A stretch of DNA of 64,000 nucleotides. Origin: Azolla caroliniana (lineage: Eukaryota > Polypodiophyta). Below, piece by piece: positions 11,528-21,500 of this stretch (positions within the stretch are counted from its first letter, which is position 1; each line of letters begins with the position of its first letter). The translations under genes and the position numbers were made by a program. The stretch covers positions 16,864,001 through 16,928,000 of the forward strand of contig JBHGNT010000011.1 of the NCBI GenBank assembly GCA_043228905.1, written 5' to 3'. The notes under the pieces are model-generated. The model was given only the letters and a program-made list of their open reading frames with translations, searched no databases and was not told where the DNA came from.

Positions 11528-14500
11528 ATGGAAGGCGGCGGCAGCGGGCAGCCGATGATGATGGTGCTGAATGCACAGAATTACGCCGACTGGAAGATCA
11601 AGATGGAGGATCTTCTGATTGTTCGGGACCTGTACGAACCGATTGACAGGTCGGAAATACCGAAAGGGGTACTTGAGTCGGAGTGGAAGCTCCTGAACCG
11701 GAAAGCCGTAGCGACGATCCGACAATACGTCGATGTAAGCGTCCTACAACATGTGGCGAACGACACCAACGCATACGAGATGTGGAAGAAGCTGTCGGGC
11801 CTCTATGAGAGGAAGAATGCGTTGAACCGGACCTCCCTGATGAGGAAGATAGTGAATCTCAAGTACCGGGACGGCGAGAGCATGGTGGAACACGTAAGCA
11901 CGTTCATGGGATTCGTGAATCAGCTTGCGGCGATCAAGTTCCCGTTGGAGGATGCAATGCAAGCCATCATCCTGATGTGTACATTGCCGGAAAGCTGGGA
12001 GAACTTGGTGGTGACTCTCAGCACCTCGTGCACCGAAGATAACTTGTCCTTACAAACGGTAAAGACAAGTATTCTGAATGAAGAAGCGCGTCGGAGAGAT
12101 AAGGAACCGGCCTCCGACCCGAAGATGCTGTTTACCGAATCGGATCGGGGAAGACAGTGGAACCGGAGTCCGCAAAGACGGGAGAAGTCGGGGACCCGGT
12201 CGCAGTCAAGAGGAAGGCCAACATGCTTCCACTGTGGGAAGCCGGGGCACTTCCGGAAGAACTGTCGGCATTACCGAAAAGACAATGGAGCCGACGACAC
12301 CGACTCGAAGAAGTCACCGGAGAGAAACGGTGCATACCGGGGAGCCACGGACCGGAGAGGTTCGGATCGGCGAGGGCAAGACCGGAAAGGAACAACGGCA
12401 CTCGCGGCAAGTGAGGAAGAAATCATGCTCATCACCGAAGAAGGTGAGCTAAACGTTGCCGGCGATGAGACGACCTGGGTGGTCGATTCCGGAGCATCGT
12501 TCCACCTGACCCCGGAGAGAAGATACTTCTCATCCTACACAGCCGGCGAGCATGGCTGTGTTCGGATGGGAAATGAAGGTACGTGCCGGATTGCCGGCAT
12601 AGGAGACGTGTGGTTGACAACCCCGACCGGATGCAAAATGCTGCTGAAAGATGTCCGACACGTTCCGGAGGTCCGATTGAACCTGATTTCGGCCGGGAGG
12701 CTAGATGATGAAGGCTACACGGGTAGCATCCGGAACGGTGTCATGAAGTTCAGCAAGGGGAGCTTGATAGTGGTTCGGGCCCGGAAGGTCAACACACTGT
12801 ACCTGATGAATGCCCGGTTATGTCCGGAAGAGCTGAATGTGGCAGCCGACACTGCCGGTGAGCTGTGGCACAAAAGACTGTGCCACATGAGTGAGAAGGG
12901 GATGAAGAGGCTTGCAGAAGACAACCTCATCCCAGTGAAGCACGTGCACCTGGAGAAGTGCACCGATTGCCTGGCCGGTAAGCAGAACCGAACCTCCTTC
13001 CACTCAAGGCCACCGACGAGACGTAGCGCACCATTGGAGTTGGTGCACACTGATGTGTGTCAGGTAGAAACGAAGTCACATGGCGGAGCCCAGTACTTCG
13101 TGACATTCATTGATGATCACAGCCGGAAGCTGTGGACGGCACCGTTGAAGACAAAGGACCAAGTGTTGTCCGTCTTCAAAGAACTCCACGCGAGAGTGGA
13201 AAGGGAATCCGGCAAGAAGCTGAAAGCGATACGAGCGGATAACGGAGGGGAATACCGGGGGCAGTTCCAGGAGTACTGTCGCTCGAAGGGAATCCGACTC
13301 GAGTTTACTGTGCCGAAGACGCCGGAACTGAACGGGCTGGCCGAGAGGATGAACCGGACCATAATGGAGCGGGTCCGGAGTATGCTGGCGCATGCGAAAT
13401 TACCCAACGGGTTTTGGGCTGAGGCAATGTCGACGGCGACATACGTGATAAACCGATCACCCTCAGTACCTTTGGACGGAGACACGCCGCAGAGAGTGTG
13501 GACCGGTAAGGAAGTGTCCTACCGGCATCTGAAGGTGTTCGGGTGTCTCGCATACGTGCATGTGGCAAAGGACCGGAGAGGAAAGCTAGATCCGAAGACC
13601 CGGCCATGCATATTCCTCGGTTACGGCGACGACGAGTTCGGCTACCGAGTATGGGACCCGGTCGACAAGAAGATATTCCGGAGTCGTGATATCATCTTCA
13701 TGGAGGACAAGACACTCGCCGACTGGGAGTCGGAGAAGAAGATGAAGAGCTCCAAGTCGATCGGTGAGGATCAACTCTACGAGGAGCAGTCCCGACCGGC
13801 AAGGGACCGGTTAGCACTCGAGGATCCGGCCGAAGACAGTGAAGAAACAGAACCGGCCGAAGAAGATGAAAATGATACCGGAACCGGCCCCGATCCCGAA
13901 ATGGATTCGGATGAAGAAGAAGAATCGGAAGAACCGGTTACCGAAGCTCCGGAACGGAGATACCCTCTAAGAGAGAGAAGGGCCCCCCGGAGATTTCCGG
14001 AACCAGAGCACGTGTTGCTAACCGACGAGGGGGAGCCGGAGAGCTTTGAAGAAGCGAAGAATGACACCCAGAGCCGCAGGTGGTTGAGTGCCATGCAGGA
14101 CGAGATGGATTCCCTGCATGAGAACCACACATATGAACTTGTGGAGTTGCCGAAGGGAAAGCGGGCACTTCGAAACAAGTGGGTGTTCAAGCTGAAACCG
14201 GGAGATGCCGGAAACCCCCCGAGATACAAAGCCAGGATCGTGGTGAAGGGGTTTCAGCAAAAGAAGGGCGTCGACTTCGACGAGATATTTGCCCCGGTAG
14301 TGAAGATGACCTCCATCCGGACGGTGCTGAGCATAGCGGCAAGCATGGACCTCGAGGTAGAACAGATGGACGTGAAGACAGCATTCCTTCACGGTGACCT
14401 CGAAGAAGAAATCTACATGCAGCAACCGGAAGGATTCGAGAAGAAAGGGAAGGAGCACCTGGTATGCCGGTTGAAGAAGAGCCTTTACGGACTGAAGCAG

Positions 14501-15604
14501 GCTCCCCGGCAATGGTACCGGAAGTTCGACTCCTTCATGACCGACGAAGGGTACCTCAAAACGCAGTCCGACCACTGCGTGTTTGTGAAGAAGTTTGAAG
14601 GAGGAGACTTCCTAATACTCCTCCTGTACGTGGACGACATGTTGATCGTCGGACGGGACCAGGTCAAGATACGGATGCTGAAGAAGGCTCTTCACCGAAC
14701 CTTCTCAATGAAGGACCTGGGTCCGGCGAGGCAAATACTAGGGATGCACATCATCCGGGACCGGAAGAAGAAGCAGTTGTGGCTGTCACAGGAGAAGTAC
14801 GTGACAAAGGTGCTTCAACGGTTCAACATGTCGGAAGCAAGACCGGTCGGATCGACCCTCCCGGCAAACTGCAATCTGTCCAGCAAGCAAAGTCCCAAGA
14901 CAAAGGCTGAAAAGGAGGATATGATGAAAGTGCCGTATGCCTCAGCCGTCGGGAGCTTGATGTACGCCATGGTGTGTACGAGACCGGACATCGGATATGC
15001 AGTCGGAGTGGTGAGCCGGTACATGAGCAATCCCGGCAAAGAGCATTGGAACGCAGCCAAGTGGATACTCCGATACCTGAAGGGCACGGCAAACGTGTGC
15101 CTCCGATTCGGCTCCGGTAAGCCCGAACTCGAAGGCTTTACTGATTCTGATATGTCGGCTGATGCAGATACCAGCCGGTCCACATCAGGGTATGTGATGA
15201 CGTATGCAGGGGGAGCTGTTTCGTGGCAGTCGAGGCTGCAGAAGACGGTTGCGTTGTCAACCACGGAGGCGGAGTACATGGCGGCTGTTGAAGCCGGCAA
15301 GGAAATAATATGGATGAAGGACTTCATTAGAGAGCTCGGTATCCGGCAAGAGGAGTACCGACTCTACTGCGACAGTCAGAGTGCCATCCACCTTGCGAAG
15401 AACGCAGCCTATCACTCCCGGACGAAGCACATCCAGCGAAGATATCACTGGATCCGGGAAAGGATAGAAGACAAGGAGTTCGTGCTGACGAAGATCCACA
15501 CCGACGAGAACGGGTCGGATATGCTGACCAAGGTGCTCACACCCGACAAGCTGGAAGCATGCCGGAAGAGGATCGGATTGGAAAGACATCCCATGCCGAA
15601 GTGA
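11528..15604 (+). CDS. Copia Gag-Pol polyprotein, intact (1358 aa)
   Basis: Single-frame polyprotein that carries all functions needed for copia retrotransposition. The start at 11528 is the first ATG after the PBS; an upstream in-frame ATG (11486) lies inside the LTR and PBS. Domains are UBN2-type Gag (about 1-200), CCHC knuckle (CFHCGKPGHFRKNC from residue 233), aspartic protease (VDSGAS, D320), GAG-pre-integrase HHCC-like zinc region (about 445-495, ending CTDCLAGK), integrase core with D509, D571 and E606 (DD35E spacing), acidic linker (about 760-830), RT with YVDD at 1034-1037, and RNase H to the C-terminus (STTEAEYMA). Every catalytic motif I looked for is present. The protein is nearly colinear with element 2 and with the 5'-truncated element 1. 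It is of Tnt1-like type; I do not assign a lineage. Confidence 0.97.
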   Translation: MEGGGSGQPMMMVLNAQNYADWKIKMEDLLIVRDLYEPIDRSEIPKGVLESEWKLLNRKAVATIRQYVDVSVLQHVANDTNAYEMWKKLSGLYERKNALNRTSLMRKIVNLKYRDGESMVEHVSTFMGFVNQLAAIKFPLEDAMQAIILMCTLPESWENLVVTLSTSCTEDNLSLQTVKTSILNEEARRRDKEPASDPKMLFTESDRGRQWNRSPQRREKSGTRSQSRGRPTCFHCGKPGHFRKNCRHYRKDNGADDTDSKKSPERNGAYRGATDRRGSDRRGQDRKGTTALAASEEEIMLITEEGELNVAGDETTWVVDSGASFHLTPERRYFSSYTAGEHGCVRMGNEGTCRIAGIGDVWLTTPTGCKMLLKDVRHVPEVRLNLISAGRLDDEGYTGSIRNGVMKFSKGSLIVVRARKVNTLYLMNARLCPEELNVAADTAGELWHKRLCHMSEKGMKRLAEDNLIPVKHVHLEKCTDCLAGKQNRTSFHSRPPTRRSAPLELVHTDVCQVETKSHGGAQYFVTFIDDHSRKLWTAPLKTKDQVLSVFKELHARVERESGKKLKAIRADNGGEYRGQFQEYCRSKGIRLEFTVPKTPELNGLAERMNRTIMERVRSMLAHAKLPNGFWAEAMSTATYVINRSPSVPLDGDTPQRVWTGKEVSYRHLKVFGCLAYVHVAKDRRGKLDPKTRPCIFLGYGDDEFGYRVWDPVDKKIFRSRDIIFMEDKTLADWESEKKMKSSKSIGEDQLYEEQSRPARDRLALEDPAEDSEETEPAEEDENDTGTGPDPEMDSDEEEESEEPVTEAPERRYPLRERRAPRRFPEPEHVLLTDEGEPESFEEAKNDTQSRRWLSAMQDEMDSLHENHTYELVELPKGKRALRNKWVFKLKPGDAGNPPRYKARIVVKGFQQKKGVDFDEIFAPVVKMTSIRTVLSIAASMDLEVEQMDVKTAFLHGDLEEEIYMQQPEGFEKKGKEHLVCRLKKSLYGLKQAPRQWYRKFDSFMTDEGYLKTQSDHCVFVKKFEGGDFLILLLYVDDMLIVGRDQVKIRMLKKALHRTFSMKDLGPARQILGMHIIRDRKKKQLWLSQEKYVTKVLQRFNMSEARPVGSTLPANCNLSSKQSPKTKAEKEDMMKVPYASAVGSLMYAMVCTRPDIGYAVGVVSRYMSNPGKEHWNAAKWILRYLKGTANVCLRFGSGKPELEGFTDSDMSADADTSRSTSGYVMTYAGGAVSWQSRLQKTVALSTTEAEYMAAVEAGKEIIWMKDFIRELGIRQEEYRLYCDSQSAIHLAKNAAYHSRTKHIQRRYHWIRERIEDKEFVLTKIHTDENGSDMLTKVLTPDKLEACRKRIGLERHPMPK

Positions 15605-15612
15605 AGGGGGAG
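15604..15612 (+). other. Polypurine tract of element 3
   Basis: AAGGGGGAG overlaps the last base of the Gag-Pol stop codon and lies two bases before the 3' LTR. Confidence 0.85.
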
Positions 15613-15614
15613 TT

Positions 15615-16223
15615 TGTTGGGATTTCGGTCCCTTTCGGATGGGATGGTCGGATATCGGAGATGAATGCCGACAAGCCCGGTTTCGGTTTCGGATCCGGAT
15701 GACGAAGACCCCGGCTTCGGTGCCGGATGACGAATGTACCCGGAGAGCGATCCGGATGCAGGGACATATCCGTGAATATGTTCGCTACGAGCCCCCTGAG
15801 GCTATAGTTGTAAATAGCCCAAAGTCATATAAGTATAAATATGACTTAGGGCAAACAGTTTTTCTGTTGCTTCTCATTTTTCTGTTTTTCCACTTTAGAG
15901 GAGTGAAGAGAGAGCAGCCGTGAGAGAGAGAAAGAGAGAGAGCGCGAGAGAGAGAAAGAGGTAGACGCCTCTGTGTATTTCCGCCGCCTGTGGCGAGGAC
16001 AGCGAGCTCAAGGTCGTCGCCTTGGAGCTCGCCATTGTATATTTCTCTGTGCATAGTTTGGTTCGGAGTCTCGCACTCCCGTGGTTTTTCCCGTATAGGG
16101 TTTTCCACGTTAATCCCTGTGTATCGCGTCTTTCTCTGTATTTCCTATTTTCTGCTACATTGATCCGCGATTAATCGGTTGTGGCCGAGTTGAGAAGGTG
16201 AATCCAAGCGTTGATTCCCAACA
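15615..16223 (+). repeat. 3' LTR of copia element 3
   Basis: 609 bp, identical to the 5' LTR as far as I can read. It is followed by the TTTAT target copy at 16224-16228. Confidence 0.96.
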
Positions 16224-16228
16224 TTTAT

Positions 16229-16920
16229 TAGATACCCACTCAATGAATTTCACATGAGAAACTTCTACCCGAATTGGATACCCAAGGTGACGACAAATCA
16301 TACCATGATGTACTATCCTTCCTGACCACCCCAAGCCTAACACATCTTGTTCTACACATAAAATGAGGGGAAAATTATGCATATTAATCTTTGATTTTGA
16401 AAACAATTTGTCACACATATCTTGTCGTACTAATATTCTTGCGATTAGGTGCCAAAAACATGATATGGTCATCTGCGAGAGCTTGAACAATACATGGTTT
16501 TCTTGATAGCAACCTTAGTCCAACCAAATCTCCCTCCATAACCATGTTGTGTAATTTAACAAGAATAGGATGTGTAACAATAGTGAATAATAAAGGACTG
16601 ACCTCTTAGAGTCTAATTTTCAGGAATACTAAGGCACATTTTGGGACATGATTTTGGGCTCCTAGAACCATTTGGAATATCCCAAGTTGATATACTCTCT
16701 CAAACAACAAAAAAATTTATAACTCTTGCACTGCAAGTCCAAATGGATCGATCTTTAGTTCACTGCATTTCTCTCACTTAGATTTTTTGAGTGACATTAG
16801 AGCTTTGATAACATTCTCTTGAACCTAAAGTCATCCATAAACATAAGTATTTTCTCATGACATGGTCTTTCTTACTAGGCACAAGAATTTGTCCAAATTT
16901 TATATATTGGGTTTTCATTC
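16229..16920 (-). pseudogene. LINE ORF2 relic, right part (RT catalytic core), degenerate
   Basis: On the minus strand, from about 16920 down, degenerate text of a non-LTR reverse transcriptase can be followed. It runs through a remnant of the region before motif B (EVSPLLFTIV near 16610), the catalytic box ALADDHIMF (near 16475, the F/YxDD motif) and the downstream LGYPIRVEVS...FIEWVSNK block. The next residues are found at 10889 on the far side of element 3. Several stops and frame changes are present. Element 3 landed in this old LINE copy. Confidence 0.65.
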
Positions 16921-17162
16921 AATAATGTGTAATATACTAATTTCAGCATATTCTTTTTCGCAAATGTATATGCGTTCTGGCACTATGGTCCAAATTTGTT
17001 TGCATTATTAGTTGATAGTACATCCACTTTCAAAAGTAAATATACTAACTATAAATGCTTGAATCCACAAGCACAAATCCTACACCAATAAATTACGTGT
17101 GTACTTCCCTAGCTTCGGAAATTCAAAGTTGCCACTTCAATGGTTGAGTCTTTGCATTACGG
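16921..17162. other. Spacer without recognised features
   Basis: AT-rich, with no open frame or repeat that I can identify. Confidence 0.5.
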
Positions 17163-17953
17163 TGTCGTGAGGATTTTCGGCCATGGTGAGAAAACCAAGT
17201 GGGATGGATAAAATGGGGATGTGCAACATTGCACATGCACTTGGAAGATTTATAAAAGAAACAAATGTAAAAAATGAAGGGTAAATGTAAGGTGTTAAAA
17301 GTGCACTTGGAAGAAGTGTAAATGTGATGTGCACTTATGTGCACATGCACATGTAGACTAAAGGGAGAGCACATGAAGTACAAGTGTAGTGAGTAGTGGG
17401 GATAGTGTGTGCGTGAGGAGAGGGAGTTAAGGCTCCATCAATCTCTCATTCTAAGATCAAGGCCAAATATTCCCCCATTGAAAGAAGAGGGCGTTGACCT
17501 CTTCTTTATGTAATGTGCCTCACCCCTTACTACTATAAAAGGGAGTGAGGGGCCATTTTTGAGGGGCTTCCACTTTTTGGGTTTTCTTTGGGGAGTCGCC
17601 ATTTTGTCGTTAGAGGTAGACCGTTAGGATTTTCTTTATCATCTTTTCCCTGATTTCGTTTTAGGGTTTCGGTTTTAGGTTCCCCTTTCATATCATTTCC
17701 CTTCTCTCGATTAGGGTTTAGTTCTTCTTCCTATTCGCTTGGGTTTTCTTCTATTTGTGCTTGAGTCCGGCTTATGGCCGCGGTTATAATCATATCATGG
17801 CTTTCATTTGCTTGTTTAACCTTGTCTTGATCTATTTCTCTATCGTTTTAATCTCTTCTTCTTTCTCCTCCCCTTTTGAGCTCGAAGGCCGTAAGGGATA
17901 AGCTCCCATTTCCCGTCTATTCCCTAGTCCAAGACCCCCATGGTCCCGCCATG
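17163..17953 (+). mobile_element. LTR-like repeat, copy A (3' end truncated)
   Basis: The copy starts TGTCGTGAGGATTTTCG, matching the starts of copies B (40311) and C (44390). It shares GAGTTAAGG, CCATCAATCTC and the CTATAAAAGG promoter block with copy C, and the terminal box GTCCAAGACCCC...TGGTCCCGCC (about 17929-17953) with both. The last 28 bases or so of the other copies (ending CGACA) are missing. It is probably a solo LTR or a short non-autonomous LTR element. It contains a TATA box (17534-17540) flanked by complementary arms and lies 560 bp upstream of the GH3 gene in the same orientation, so it could influence its transcription. Confidence 0.7.
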
Positions 17954-18002
17954 AATAAAGTAATAGACGAGATTTATGAATATTAGAACACCATTTGTTT
18001 TG

Positions 18003-18003
<1 letters not shown>

Positions 18004-18036
<33 letters not shown>
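18004..18036. repeat. (TC)n microsatellite
   Basis: Uninterrupted TC dinucleotide run upstream of the GH3 gene. Confidence 0.95.
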
Positions 18037-18041
<5 letters not shown>

Positions 18042-18122
18042 GACTCACCATAATATCCTATCCAATCAACTTGATTATTTTGCTTGCTCTTTCCAACATG
18101 CCTACTCCATCAAAAATTATGG

Positions 18123-18316
18123 AACGTGCGCACATGGTGTATTACTGAAAACATTGCTACATTTTACAAAAATTTCTACAATATTTCAAGACATCGATTA
18201 AGCTTTTTAGATCTATACAAACGTGCGCACATGGTGTATTACTAAAAACATTTCTACATTTTACAAAAATTTCTACAATATTTCAAGACATCGATTAAGC
18301 TTTTTAGATCTATACA
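18123..18316 (+). repeat. 97-bp tandem duplication in the GH3 gene 5' flank
   Basis: Two head-to-tail units, 18123-18219 and 18220-18316, each begin AACGTGCGCACATGG and end ATCTATACAA, with only two obvious differences. They lie 200-390 bp upstream of the GH3 start codon, so any regulatory site within the unit is present twice. Confidence 0.93.
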
Positions 18317-18515
18317 AGTTGGATGTGAGTTGTGACACATATTTCTAACTCGGAGCCACATGGATGTTGTTGACATGTCAATTTGAAGTTGAAGCTTTGT
18401 TATGATTATCCTATTATCTAGATTTGCTTTTCAACCACACTGAAAATTTCCAGATGGTATTTATTAGCATCCCCCTCCATATGTTCATCATTACTCTTAG
18501 CTTCATACCACTACA

Positions 18516-21500
18516 ATGGGTACTACAAGCAAGACCTGGTTGAAACATTGGATCCTAATATTAGCAACAATCTTATATTGTGTACCGATTGCCTCTTCAC
18601 AACCCTTATACAAGAACCCAAATGCAAGCGTGGATGAGAGAGTGAAGGATCTCATTAATCGAATGACTTTAGAAGAAAAAGTTGGGCAAATGACACAAAT
18701 TGAGCGCTCAATTGCAAATACCTCCACCATCCAATCTTACTTCATAGGCAAGTATATGTATATATCTATGGAAATGTATAGTGTGTATTATATATATATA
18801 TATATACCTCCATCCAATCTTTTATATCATAGGAATGCATTTAGTAGAAATGTGTATGCAATATTTGTCTATACACATATAATGTGTATAGTATATATAC
18901 ACATACACAATAAGTATTATATATTGCATGGTTTGAAATTTTTTTACATCACATTTGCGCTTCTCTTTTCATTGTTTTTTCCTCTAGGAAGTATCCTAAG
19001 TGGGGGTGGAAGTGTTCCAAAACCGGAGGCATCTGCAAAGGAATGGATGGACATGGTTGATGAATATCAAAGGGCAGCACTTAGTACCCGATTAGGGATA
19101 CCACTCATTTATGGTATTGATGCAGTGCATGGGCATAACACTTTGTACGGAGCCACCATATTTCCACACAATATAGGCATAGGTTGCACTAGGTAAGCCC
19201 ATATTTCGTCTTGCACAATGTTTTTTTTATGACTTTGGAGTAACTGTGAGCTTTTTTGAAGTTTAATTCATCCACTCAATATTATTCATTGGGCTTTTTC
19301 CCTTGTTTAAACTTGTCTTAGGGATCCTGATCTAGCAAGGAGGATTGGCACCGCAACGGCTCTAGAAGTTCGAGCCACAGGAATACCTTATGTATTTGCA
19401 CCATGCCTCGCTGTAATAAGTCTTACCCCTTTCATCTAAGAACCATGTTTTATTGACATTATTAGTATGTAAATGCAATCTACAGATATAGATATCTATA
19501 TCCTTTCCCATGTATCTAAGAACTATGTGTCAATCATATCAATACATTAATAAAGATGTGGATTGAAGCAATCAATATCTACAATGCTCCCAAGACCATT
19601 GCTTTTATAATTTGTCTAGAGTCTCTTTACAAAGGTAGGAACAATGTTTCGAAGGCATTATCATAGAGTAGATGTGCATAAAATAAACTATGCATCGAAA
19701 CCACTACAATGCTATTTCCTTATTGATTTTATCACTAATCTAGAGCCTCTTTATAAAATATATCATAGAAGTTGTTTCCTTTCTACATAAGTTGATCCAC
19801 AACACTTAGTATGTAGTTTAGAATAGCTCACAACCCCTATATATTAGTTAACCCTATGTCTATAGCCACACCAAAAGCTATCCAAGACAATAGCCAACGA
19901 AATGTCCCTTTACGCGCTAATGGGTATATAGGTCTAGCCTAATTGAAACCCAATAATGTGTCAAGGACATTTACTGAAGATTTCCTTTTCTCGAAGCAAA
20001 TATCTGACACTCATAATCTTATTAACCAATGAACCCCATAGGTGTGCCGTCATCCAAGTTGGGGTCGATGTTACGAAAGCTACAGTGAAGACCCTAACCT
20101 CGTCAAGTCGATGACGGAAATCATAACCGGCTTACAAGGGCAAGCTCCTGAGGCAGGCCAACCTTACATTGCAGGACAGTAAGCTTCCTTTGCTTGTTGT
20201 CTTATAGGAATCGGCAATTTGGCTCAACTCAAGTCTGAACCAAACCATTAAACCGTTTTAAATGGTTTGTCGGTTTGGCATTTCGGTTCAGTTTGGTTTA
20301 GGCTTGAGCTTTCTTAACCGGTTTGAGCTCAGTTAGGGATGGCTCAAGCTGAACTGAACTGATTTGGGCCAAACCAGTTAGCCTTAATCAATTTAGGAAC
20401 CGGTTTGGATCAAGTTTTGGAAACTCCCAAACAAGGCTTAATCGGTTTGGTTTGGTTTGGGCAAGGCCAAACTAGTTAAGCCGAAACCAAACCGTTGCCC
20501 ATTCTTACTGCCTTGGTTTTTCTATACACATGTTGTTGATCAACAATTTGGAGTATGAGACCTGATGCCTACTGGTCTTGTATGGTTTACCAGGCGCAAT
20601 GTCGCCGCAACTGCAAAGCATTACCTCGGAGATGGTGGCACTGTCGGGGGCATCGACGAAAACAACACCATAACAAGCTACAAGAGCCTAGTGAATGTCC
20701 ACATGGCCCCATACTTCAATGCGGTCGCAAAGGGCGTGTCGACTGTGATGATCTCTTTCAGCAGCTGGAATGGAGTGAAAATGCACGCAAACCGCAAGCT
20801 CATCTCAAATGTTCTCAAGAAACAACTCAAATTCAAGGTGGAGTTAAAATGTTTAAGAAAATCCTAATTGGAGACATATATCCCACTCTTAAGTGAAGGC
20901 CTCTACTCTGGCCATAAAACATTAATTCTTTTAAGGTTTTGCACTTTTGATGTACTAAGGTTTTGTTGCACTTTTGATGTACTAAGGTTTTATTGCACTT
21001 TTGATGTACTAAGGTTTTATTGCACTTCCTTGATGTCTTCAGGGATTTGTAATTTCCGATTGGATGGGGATTGATAGAATCACAACACCATGGGGTGTTA
21101 ATTACACATATTCGGTTCTCACCGGTATCAATGCGGGAATCGACATGGTGAGATTTCATAAATTCCTTAAACTTAACCCGGAAAACATCATGGATAGTCC
21201 TGATCCGAAAAATCATCGTGTATGCATGCATATGTTATAGGTTATGGTGCCTTTCAATTACACCAGTTTCCAATCCGAGACGATTTCTCTAGTGAAGGCA
21301 GGGTTTATCTCCCGAAACCGAATCGACGATGCGGTGACGAGGATTCTGCGAGTGAAGTTCATGATGGGCTTGTTTGAGCACCCATTTGGAGATAGGTCAC
21401 TAATAAGCAATGTGGGGACCAAGGAGCACAAAGCCTTGGCACAAGAAGCGGTTCGGAAGTCTCTTGTTCTCTTGAAGAATGGGAAGCCTGGGAATAAGCC

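Larger units (their letters stand above)
10890..16223 (+). mobile_element. Copia element 3, complete and apparently intact, very young
   Basis: Full-length LTR retrotransposon of 5334 bp. Its parts are a 5' LTR (10890-11498), PBS (11502-11514), a single uninterrupted Gag-Pol ORF (11528-15604), polypurine tract (15604-15612) and 3' LTR (15615-16223). The LTRs are both 609 bp, TGTTGGG...CCCAACA, and I found no difference between them when reading them side by side. The 5-bp target duplication TTTAT lies at 10885-10889 and 16224-16228. The flanks join into one minus-strand LINE relic once the element is removed. Identical LTRs, exact TSD and intact ORF are the marks of a recent, possibly still mobile insertion. 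Confidence 0.97.

Noticed and set aside
18516-19196. GH3 exons 1 and 2 read as one continuous 226-codon gene
   Set aside because: The 80-residue stretch between FIG and SILSGGG is absent from the family and is bordered by GC and AG splice signals; kept only as a possible retained-intron form.
20931-21028. CRISPR-like array
   Set aside because: Contiguous 27-bp tandem units without spacers in a plant intron.
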